Translations under genes and position numbers: made by a program | Shown here: positions 1 to 6,986 of the stretch, in pieces | How positions within the stretch are numbered: position 1 is the stretch's first letter | How the letters are laid out: the number at the start of each line of letters is the position of its first letter | From: a virus | Strand: one strand, 5' to 3' | IMG/VR virus record: IMGVR_UViG_3300037246_000647 | Coordinates: 1 to 28,808 of that record | DNA: 28,808 nucleotides | The notes under the pieces: model-generated | What the model was told of the DNA's origin: nothing | The model's database searches: none | What the model saw: only the letters and a program-made list of their open reading frames with translations

Positions 1-172
1 TAAATAGGGGTGGCCCCTCGAACACGGTGCCAAACGTTACGTCGAACGTTTCCGATCCAACGCCGACGAAATCAGCAGTGACGATGAGGCGTTGTGTCCC
101 TGCCCACTGACCTCGGTCCAGTTTCGTCCGAGTGTTCGCACGACGAATACGACGGTATCCAGCATCAGCCAT
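1..172 (-). CDS. 5' part of a tail-module protein of unknown function (runs off the left edge)
   Basis: An open frame of 57 codons starts at ATG 172 and continues past the window edge. The start overlaps the stop of the propeller-protein gene as TGATG, so the two are translationally coupled. Upstream lies an unusually long Shine-Dalgarno match, GGAGGTGATCC, complementary to the end of 16S rRNA over 11 bases, though it sits about 6 bases from the ATG at its near end. The visible protein begins MADAGYRRIRRANTRTKLDR, is basic for 20 residues, then turns into beta-strand-like sequence ending FEGPPLF, a pattern common in beta-sandwich tail proteins. The family cannot be named from this fragment; a further tail-tip or fibre component is the likeliest reading from position alone. 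Confidence 0.75.
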   Translation of the reverse strand, partial: MADAGYRRIRRANTRTKLDRGQWAGTQRLIVTADFVGVGSETFDVTFGTVFEGPPLF

Positions 173-1791
173 CAGCTAAGGATCACCTCCTCCTGTGCGC
201 TCGGCGGCTCCATGTCGCGAGCAGCGGCGTACCCCTTCAGCAAGTCACCCGTGAAGCTGATATTCAGGTTGTACACGTTGCCTGTCTCCATAGTTTCGAT
301 GTAGGAGACAACAGCCGCTACCGACGAAGGCCACCACAAGTCTGAGAACTCACCGTGCGATATCAACACGCGCTGTTCCCAGCCTGGAACCCTGGGGTTC
401 GCCATCAGCCCGAGAGTGCCAGGGAACCCAATGATGGGGTTAGCCGACGCGTCCCTCCATGATCCAGCAGCAATCATCTTGCCGAAGTCTGGGTAGTAGT
501 TGGAGCCACGCGACGAATGCCACGACCCATTCACCACTGTACGATGTTCGGGTGAAACACGGTTGACTCGTCTAGGACCCGACACCGCATACTTGGCGTC
601 CATTTCGTCCAGATCGAAGTATGCAATCTGTGGATAGATTCGCTGGGTCATGAAGAAAAACTTGCTCCCAACCAATGCTGCACCGTCGTACACATCCAGC
701 CCTTCAAGGTCTGGGACTCCTAACGCTGGACGTTCAGGGTCGCCTTCTTGGAACTCCACATCGCTACCAGAAGGAGTTTCTGAGAAGTCGAGCAGGTTGT
801 CTCTCTTGTCGGTGGGATAGGTGGTTCCGTCCCACGAATAACCCCACAGATAGGTCTGCACGGCTCCGCCGTCAACAGGCATCCGTCGCAACGATGGTCC
901 GTTGGCAAAATATATCCACCCGTTACGAAGGACCATCGCGCCTCCATCCTCACGGAAGTCCTCATGTTCCTTGAGCCACACGTCACTGTTGAATCGTTGA
1001 GGTATGCCCGTCGATGAATTGATTATCTCCTCGTCGGCTGCCACGACCCACCACGAAGGAGAAGAGTCCAAGCCAGGAAGGGTCGTGACTGGATGGCTCC
1101 CATGAAGGTTCATACGACGAATGACTAGACCATCGCCAAGACTTGAAGGCGTCTTCTGGCTCCAGTAGATGTAGTTCTCGTCGATAGTCCACGCATACAT
1201 TTCACCTATCGCGGCCTGTCGTCCCACATGACTGTCTCTTATCGGATCGTTGTAGGAGAAGGTGCCATTCGTCGGCGCTCCTGCCATCCAGGTGGCATAC
1301 CCTGTGTCGGGGTCCAGTTTCCACCATCGGATTCCGTCGAAAGTATGGCCCCCGGTCCTGCTTATCGGCCACGACGGGAAGTAAATGGAGGTTCCGTCCG
1401 TAAGGAGTGGGTACTTTCTTGGGGTGGACCCTGTCTGGAGTCGTTGGGTGGGTAGGAACCACTCGTCCAGGGCGTAACCTTCAGCCCCGTACGTTCCGTC
1501 GTCGGATGCGTCAGCAACAGCCCAATGGTTGCCGCTGTACTGAATACACCCTTCGGGCGTCACCTTTCCCACCCACTGACCATGACCACCAAAGAATGTG
1601 TTGTTGGGATACCACCTCTTACCCCAGACACTCAGCCATACGTCACCATTGTTCAAAAGTACCGCCGATGACAGATCGGCCGCATTCGGGAATACTCCGA
1701 CTGTTCGCATGAACCATTGACCTTCGGCGGCTGATGGAAGCACCTCGCCAATGACTATGGATGCGCCCCTGTCGCGAGGGGGAGAAGTCAC
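172..1791 (-). CDS. Tail-module protein with YWTD-like beta-propeller repeats
   Basis: 539 aa, GTG start overlapping the GNAT gene's stop as GTGA, with AGGGA 7 bases upstream. Several recurring units look like propeller blades: residues 207-236 contain YIYWSQ then VIRRMNLHGS; 291-312 contain WIYFANG then LRRMPVDGG; looser copies lie near 47-85 and 134-170 (SIYFPSW, then WWKLDPDTG). The pattern 'aromatic strand, then I/L-R-R-M-x-x-x-G' is that of YWTD/DUF5050-type propellers. The last 70 residues look like a separate beta-rich domain. No signal peptide or membrane segment is visible. Its place in the tail operon suggests a virion tail-tip or receptor-binding protein. The propeller assignment is from repeat appearance, not from a search; the role is inferred. 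Confidence 0.8.
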   Translation of the reverse strand: MTSPPRDRGASIVIGEVLPSAAEGQWFMRTVGVFPNAADLSSAVLLNNGDVWLSVWGKRWYPNNTFFGGHGQWVGKVTPEGCIQYSGNHWAVADASDDGTYGAEGYALDEWFLPTQRLQTGSTPRKYPLLTDGTSIYFPSWPISRTGGHTFDGIRWWKLDPDTGYATWMAGAPTNGTFSYNDPIRDSHVGRQAAIGEMYAWTIDENYIYWSQKTPSSLGDGLVIRRMNLHGSHPVTTLPGLDSSPSWWVVAADEEIINSSTGIPQRFNSDVWLKEHEDFREDGGAMVLRNGWIYFANGPSLRRMPVDGGAVQTYLWGYSWDGTTYPTDKRDNLLDFSETPSGSDVEFQEGDPERPALGVPDLEGLDVYDGAALVGSKFFFMTQRIYPQIAYFDLDEMDAKYAVSGPRRVNRVSPEHRTVVNGSWHSSRGSNYYPDFGKMIAAGSWRDASANPIIGFPGTLGLMANPRVPGWEQRVLISHGEFSDLWWPSSVAAVVSYIETMETGNVYNLNISFTGDLLKGYAAARDMEPPSAQEEVILS

Positions 1792-2204
1792 GCTGATCCC
1801 TTGATCTTCAGGACGCCAGTGAATTCAGTCATGACGCGTGCGTCTGTCACTACCGCTCCGTAACCCGTCGCTCGGTTCCTGGTCTGGGCGAAGGCTTCGT
1901 CCTTGTAAAAGCCGTACAGAAAACCATCACCCACGGTCCTCCGCGCAAGCTCGTCAACAAGGTCTTGACGAATGCGACGCGATATCCCACGATTCTGCGC
2001 GGGAGGAGTCACATATACTGTGGACAGCCAGCTACGTCCGTCACCATGCGCCCAAATAACCCCCACCATTCCCCCGTTGTCGTTATAGGCACACACAAAC
2101 ACAGCACCCGAACTGATGATGCGTTCAGCTAGAGCATGTGACCGAATATGCGGGACTAGACCGTGGAAGTCGTCTACTGATGGAGGCTCTACCACGATAC
2201 GCAT
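1788..2204 (-). CDS. GNAT-family acetyltransferase-like protein within the tail operon
   Basis: 138 aa. The frame is open upstream to 2309, but ATG 2204 is chosen because it overlaps the preceding stop as TAATG and has GGAAGGA six bases upstream. The central stretch STVYVTPPAQNRGISRRIRQ matches GNAT motif A (strand, then Q/R-x-x-G-x-G/A loop and helix that bind the acetyl-CoA pyrophosphate); here the loop is QNRGIS. A C-terminal RNRATGYGAV segment corresponds to the usual 'N-x-x-x-x-x-G-F/Y' motif B. Length is typical of a minimal GNAT domain. The substrate is unknown; possibilities include a virion protein, a host target, or DNA-base modification of the Mom type (Mom also has a GNAT fold). 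GNAT fold fairly sure; the role is not. Confidence 0.8.
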   Translation of the reverse strand: MRIVVEPPSVDDFHGLVPHIRSHALAERIISSGAVFVCAYNDNGGMVGVIWAHGDGRSWLSTVYVTPPAQNRGISRRIRQDLVDELARRTVGDGFLYGFYKDEAFAQTRNRATGYGAVVTDARVMTEFTGVLKIKGSA

Positions 2205-3481
2205 TAGGTGTCCTTCCCGAACAAGAAACACGTCCTGAGAGGTGCCGACGTGTCTATCTTCACCCACAGCTTGGCCCCCACGTAGGCTCCACCTTCGTCT
2301 TGTATCCACTCGTGTACGCCCACCGTTATCAGAGGAGCGTCAGAACCTACGAGTCTGGGATAGAAGAGAGCGTCGTCAAGGAACACTTCCTGCCCTGGCT
2401 GACCCTTCACACGAAACATAATCCGAGCAGGGATACTGATCCCTTGAGCAGGAAAGTCATCTTCGTCAGGTAAGCCCTGAAAATACTCTGGGTCAGGCGT
2501 CCAGTTGTCTCCGTCGTATCGCGGGTAAGGGATTCCCGGCCACAGGTGAGAAGGAGGCGGTATCTCATACAAGACCTGCTCCCAGTCACCACCGGTCAAC
2601 TCGTACTCCCGATTGTCTTCCCATTCAGACTGCCAAAAGACGCTATCGCCCGTGTCGGTGCGTCGTATGGTTGGGTTGGGCCAGACGACGCTGTACACCA
2701 ACATATCCAATTCGACGGTGCATGGGCTGTCCGAGTTCACCCACAGTTCGTGGTGCATGAGTAAGTCGGGGTTCTCAAACGGTGCCGTTGGACTCCCACA
2801 CTGACCGCTAGCTATCGGCATCTGGTACGACTTCAACAGCAAGTGCGTCTGGTCTGCGGGTAAGGGACCGAAGTAGCCCCCCTCCGCGCCCCAGATCGGA
2901 ACCAGCCAAGGAGACAGTCCACTGCTGTTCAATGTCACTTTCGCTGAATACTTCCCCTCTGGTCCGACGTTATGTTCATGTGAACGTTCGTCAGTGATGG
3001 CCCACAGGTTGGTGAGTGGTTCCTGTACCCACCAGTTCGTATAGGTGCCATTGTTCCAGGGCGTGGCCCTGTTGTAGGCGACCGACTGATCATCTTCAAT
3101 CTTCTGATATCGCTGCGGCCACAACTCCGATTGGTCCCACTTAGGAATGTACGGGTCGTTCCACAACATCTGACCTTCAAACGAACCATCAGGGGCCAGT
3201 TGGTCTTGGATCACGCTCGACCCGCCCGCTGCTCGCAGAGCTTTGACCTCTGGGTGTTCCACTCCCCACGCCGCCAGGTCTATAAGGGTTTCACCGGCCC
3301 ACGCCGCAGACCATTCAAACAAGGGAGGGTTGGCATACGCCGCACCGAAATAGACCGGCTCAATGAGTCCCTCACCCAACCCGCGAGCAATGACATCGAA
3401 TCGTATGTTGAACTGGTCCGACCATTGGATACGGTCCCGTTCATGCTTCTTCTCTGCCTGATGCAGCGACAAGTACGTCAC
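2204..3481 (-). CDS. Minor tail protein with a carbohydrate-binding-module-like jelly roll
   Basis: 425 aa, GTG start overlapping the previous stop as GTGA. The protein is rich in Trp, Asp and Pro and has no membrane segment. The N-terminal 80 residues (IRFDVIARGLGEGLIEPVYF, then a Trp-rich stretch) are unlike the rest. The region from about residue 165 to 400 reads as a jelly-roll: HELWVNSDSPCTVELDMLVY, a WEQVLYEIPPPSH strand, and the closing strand ARIMFRVKGQPGQEVFLDDA, which is the typical end of CBM4/9-like sugar-binding folds ('arirf....g...vylDDv'). Placed just after the peptidase-bearing tip protein, it is probably a virion protein that contacts host surface glycans. Fold by eye; ligand unknown. 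Confidence 0.8.
   Translation of the reverse strand: MTYLSLHQAEKKHERDRIQWSDQFNIRFDVIARGLGEGLIEPVYFGAAYANPPLFEWSAAWAGETLIDLAAWGVEHPEVKALRAAGGSSVIQDQLAPDGSFEGQMLWNDPYIPKWDQSELWPQRYQKIEDDQSVAYNRATPWNNGTYTNWWVQEPLTNLWAITDERSHEHNVGPEGKYSAKVTLNSSGLSPWLVPIWGAEGGYFGPLPADQTHLLLKSYQMPIASGQCGSPTAPFENPDLLMHHELWVNSDSPCTVELDMLVYSVVWPNPTIRRTDTGDSVFWQSEWEDNREYELTGGDWEQVLYEIPPPSHLWPGIPYPRYDGDNWTPDPEYFQGLPDEDDFPAQGISIPARIMFRVKGQPGQEVFLDDALFYPRLVGSDAPLITVGVHEWIQDEGGAYVGAKLWVKIDTSAPLRTCFLFGKDT
2971..2988 (+). promoter_or_regulatory. Copy of the dyad element inside a tail gene, antisense
   Basis: Plus strand reads TATGTTCATGTGAACGTT, 16 of 18 identical to element G (28527-28544). It faces against the minor tail gene that contains it. 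It may be coincidental, being in coding sequence. Confidence 0.25.
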
Positions 3482-6400
3482 TGGACGTTACCCGTACCGC
3501 TCCCACCAGACGCAGACCCCATAAGTATGACCCCACCCGCGATCTGCTGTGGCGTCGCGCAAATCTGAAAGTGCATCGGGTCCGGTGTAGACCAGAAGTT
3601 CCCCCACTTGAACACCCGATGGTTCCCGACCTTCGTACGAATAAGACTCTCGGCTTCGATGCCAATCTTGTAGATCGTGGAGCCAACCGTCGCTCGTGTT
3701 CCGTGAGGGTTGAAACCACTACCTGAGTTGATGTCAATAGCCAAGCCCCATGAGTGGTTCGACCAGTTTCTGGTGCTATACCCACCACCGATCAGCTTGA
3801 CAGGCCGACAGCTATACGAACCTGTCATGCTCCTGTTTACTTTGTAGTTGTGTCTGCTGACCAACACCCTCAGTGCCAACCATGCGGCGTAACCACGCTC
3901 GTCCACCTTGAGTCGTATCGTTTCGGTCTGGGATGCGTGAGAACTGGCGGTCCAGAAGTTGATCCAAATCAAATGACTCTGGTTGCAGTCACCGCTGCTC
4001 CAGTTCGATCCAGGCGCTCGGTTCGGAGGTCCAGCATTCGGCCAGTAGGCCCAGTTCGCAGTGTTAGAACAGTTGAGTGCCGTTCCGCCACGATTGTTAC
4101 CGGTGCCACCACCACTACCGTCGCCACCGGTTGAATCAGGAGGCACCGTGTAGTCGGGATACCCGTCGCCTGTCTCCCAGTCGATATCGTTCGACGGCCA
4201 CTCCAAACCTGGGGGAAGAGGGAACAAGTCACCGTAATCTTCGTCAACCCGCGGGTACGGCTCTGTGATTACTGGCTGCTCGTACAGGAACCAGTCGTCA
4301 GGCCACTTGGATTCGTCGTTCTCAACCTCGTCGGGAATCTGCCCTATCGCCCTCAGATAGGCGAACAGTGCAGGATGCATGGTTCTAGCGTTGACCAACC
4401 AAGTGCTGTCAGGACCGTTGCCCAACCAGTGGGTGTCTATGTCCATCGTCCAACTGCCTGACTCAAGGTCCATCGTTGACCTGAGTCCCTGTATGTAATG
4501 GACGTACACTTCTGAGGTGGTGCGTTCGTAGATTCTCACCTGATCGTCAGGTTCAAACGCGGGCATCCCAGGAATGCGGAACGACGACGTGCGGTACGAC
4601 CAGTGAATCCACAAGGACACCAGATAGGCGAACTTGGCTACGGCAACAGCCGCGTTGGGGTCGTCGGCAGTCCCGAACGGATAATCAGGCACCAACATGG
4701 GACGCTGCTGACCAGCCAACAGAGACAAGTCATCTACCTCGTACCCTGCTCCTTGCGCTCCGCTCGCCTCCTGAGTTTCCGGTGCTGTCTCACCAATAGC
4801 AAACCCCGGCGTGAACACGCCATACACTGACGGATCATCAGCGGACACCACGATCACCTCTGACCGAAGGTTCTCGTCATCAATCGTCACGCCGTAATCC
4901 ATCAGCACTTTGGTTTCGTCAATAGTCCTCAACGAGTCGTAACCGACGTAACCCAAGCCCTGCACAAAGTTGCCGGTCTTCCAAATGTTCGGCGGTCGGA
5001 ACACTGCACCACCAGACGAGTCGATGTAGAAGATGAATCCCAGTATCTCTTTGATCTGATTGATGCCGTCCTGTACTGACTTGTTGTCCCAGTACGACGG
5101 ATCAATGCACGGAGGGTCTACGGGGAACGCTCCAGACTGGAAGAAGTCTCCCCACACTCGTCCGTTTGTTCCCTCATACCATTCATCCAGAAGCGGGTCG
5201 GGTTGTTCTGCATTGGGCCAAAAGAATCCAGACCAGGCGCAAAACAACTTCACGATGTCCACGTAATCGTCAACGTTCCCAGGAACAAACGTTTCAACGT
5301 CCACCGGATCGGGGGTAGTGGTAGTCGTAACTGTCTCGACAGTGGAGGGCTGGAAGTGATACGCCCGCAACTCGTACACGGCTGCGCGGTACTGATAGGT
5401 GCCAAGGTTGGAGTCGGCCAGATTCGTAAACACCACGCGTATTTCGTCAGCGTTGTAGGTGGCAGGCAAGTCAACAGTGATCCAGTTGTTGTTTCTGGGT
5501 GTGTTGAGGCTCTTGACGTACTTGATGTTCGACCCGTTCGGGTACGCAGGCTTAGAGGTGCTGGCATAAGGGACCGTGCTTGACCCTTGCCACACTCCGT
5601 TCACCTTCACGCCGATATATACCTTGTATCCACCCCACTTCTGCTTGAAGCGAACCTGATTGATTGGCTCCCCTCTGGTGTCAGCGCCTATCCACTCAAA
5701 GGCCCAGCCCACGCTTGGCCCCGAGTTGCCCACAGACAGCCAGTAGGTGGACTCGTCACCGTCGAAGGCGTGAGAGGCGCGGTGACCGTAAATGGAGCCG
5801 TTAACGCCGTACCAGGGCGTGTTGGAGGACCTGTAGCCAGACGTGAGGAAGTTCGCCACGTTGGGACCAAGCGATTCAGTCACACCAGTAGTGGTCGATG
5901 CCACTATGTCTTCAGCCTGGAACACGCTTATGTCGATGTGGTCAGCACAAAACTCCAAGGGGTAGTTGTCGATGGGGATGATGGGTGGGTACAGACGTTG
6001 TTCGATCAACAGCTTGGCTGCGTCACGACAGGAAATAAGGATCGTGGCATCCGCCTTGTACTCCACCGAGTCGATCAGCCATATCCCGGTCAACGTCAGC
6101 TTCGTGTCATCGCTTGGAGTCCCAGCGAAGTCCGTTCCGTACCCCTGGAAGGTCTGGATCACACGGTTGGGGATAAGCATGTCTACCCAGGTGGCATCAA
6201 TGTCATGCGCCCAACGGTTCAACCCCGAATCGTCAACAGCGATACCACGACGGAAGGTGTACGGCCCCGGCTTACCCAAGTCTTTCAGTTCGCGACGGGT
6301 AGGTGACGTTCCCCCATCCCAGGCATCGTCCAGAATGTCATCGGCTGTCGGTGCGCGCAGGTTGAGGATTGTCATCTGCATGGATGCGGCATCGGCCCCC

Positions 6401-6603
6401 AACGTACGGTCTATTTCTATCATCCTGATGTTGGGCATCTCGACGGTTTCAGGGTTCTGTCCGAACAGCAACGTGCGCCACGGTGAATTCCCGTCTGGCT
6501 TCAACACTCGCTTCGATATGGTGGCCCTAGCTGTTGGCTTGTTGTCCCCTACCAACAAACCACTCTCCCAAACGTCCCACATCTCTTCCGGTACGTTCCG
6601 CAC
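3478..6603 (-). CDS. Large tail-tip protein with discoidin-like domain and C-terminal M15 peptidase
   Basis: 1041 aa. Domains in order: residues 1-235, beta-rich tail-tip-like N-terminus; about 245-415, a discoidin/F5-8C-like sugar-binding domain (ASHAFDGDESTYW near 276-288, closing strand YRAAVYELRAY); 425-770, more tail-like sequence; 820-845, a Gly/Ser/Thr-rich linker; 880-1020, a metallopeptidase of the M15 type. In the last, SNHSWGLAID gives the zinc ligands H950 and D957, and DPMH gives D1008 and the third ligand H1011. The M15 fold fits D-Ala-D-Ala carboxypeptidase or L-Ala-D-Glu endopeptidase activity, so this tip protein probably opens peptidoglycan during DNA entry. The usual Glu after MHF is Gln here. 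The start overlaps the upstream stop by one base. Confidence 0.88.
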   Translation of the reverse strand: MRNVPEEMWDVWESGLLVGDNKPTARATISKRVLKPDGNSPWRTLLFGQNPETVEMPNIRMIEIDRTLGADAASMQMTILNLRAPTADDILDDAWDGGTSPTRRELKDLGKPGPYTFRRGIAVDDSGLNRWAHDIDATWVDMLIPNRVIQTFQGYGTDFAGTPSDDTKLTLTGIWLIDSVEYKADATILISCRDAAKLLIEQRLYPPIIPIDNYPLEFCADHIDISVFQAEDIVASTTTGVTESLGPNVANFLTSGYRSSNTPWYGVNGSIYGHRASHAFDGDESTYWLSVGNSGPSVGWAFEWIGADTRGEPINQVRFKQKWGGYKVYIGVKVNGVWQGSSTVPYASTSKPAYPNGSNIKYVKSLNTPRNNNWITVDLPATYNADEIRVVFTNLADSNLGTYQYRAAVYELRAYHFQPSTVETVTTTTTPDPVDVETFVPGNVDDYVDIVKLFCAWSGFFWPNAEQPDPLLDEWYEGTNGRVWGDFFQSGAFPVDPPCIDPSYWDNKSVQDGINQIKEILGFIFYIDSSGGAVFRPPNIWKTGNFVQGLGYVGYDSLRTIDETKVLMDYGVTIDDENLRSEVIVVSADDPSVYGVFTPGFAIGETAPETQEASGAQGAGYEVDDLSLLAGQQRPMLVPDYPFGTADDPNAAVAVAKFAYLVSLWIHWSYRTSSFRIPGMPAFEPDDQVRIYERTTSEVYVHYIQGLRSTMDLESGSWTMDIDTHWLGNGPDSTWLVNARTMHPALFAYLRAIGQIPDEVENDESKWPDDWFLYEQPVITEPYPRVDEDYGDLFPLPPGLEWPSNDIDWETGDGYPDYTVPPDSTGGDGSGGGTGNNRGGTALNCSNTANWAYWPNAGPPNRAPGSNWSSGDCNQSHLIWINFWTASSHASQTETIRLKVDERGYAAWLALRVLVSRHNYKVNRSMTGSYSCRPVKLIGGGYSTRNWSNHSWGLAIDINSGSGFNPHGTRATVGSTIYKIGIEAESLIRTKVGNHRVFKWGNFWSTPDPMHFQICATPQQIAGGVILMGSASGGSGTGNVQ

Positions 6604-6986
6604 TATCCGACCTCTAGAAAATCAATGGTGTAATCAAACCGCGACTGGTTGATGGCTCTCCGCAAACGTGTCCACTTAACCGACGTAATCAAAATGTTCC
6701 AACTGCGCCCCTGGTCGTCGGTCAACACCATCACATAATGTTTGTCTGCCCATAGTTGCAGGTCTTGGTAGAACGCCTCTGTATTAACCAGGCCAGTCAT
6801 TGACCCCGTATTCACTTTGTCTCTGCCCTGGAATATGAGTGGTTGCGCGTTCGGTGCAGTCAGCGATTCTTGGACGATGTTGGCCTCACGTCCCGGTGGA
6901 TCGAATGTGTTCGGGTTGATCGGGAACGAGTACACCACCGGGGAACCGGATGAATTGTCAGTCAGGGTCCAAGCAACATGTGGCAT
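6603..6986 (-). CDS. Small minor tail protein following the tape measure
   Basis: 127 aa, ATG overlapping the tape-measure stop as TAATG. The sequence carries features I recognise from a family that commonly follows tape measures in actinobacteriophages: YSFPINPNTF near the start, then LIFQGRDKVNTGSMTG, then a Trp-containing LWADKHYVMVLTDDQGRSWN strand pair and a C-terminal RFDYTIDFLEV strand. This is an all-beta layout compatible with a distal-tail or baseplate-hub component. No membrane segment or signal peptide. The position between tape measure and large tip protein is where siphophages encode Dit-like proteins, but homology to Dit itself is not shown. The function is inferred from order and family memory. 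Confidence 0.85.
   Translation of the reverse strand: MPHVAWTLTDNSSGSPVVYSFPINPNTFDPPGREANIVQESLTAPNAQPLIFQGRDKVNTGSMTGLVNTEAFYQDLQLWADKHYVMVLTDDQGRSWNILITSVKWTRLRRAINQSRFDYTIDFLEVG

Noticed and set aside
5587-6306. 239-codon open frame on the plus strand
   Set aside because: It lies wholly inside the 1041-aa tail-tip gene on the other strand, has no ribosome site and reads without domain character; a shadow.
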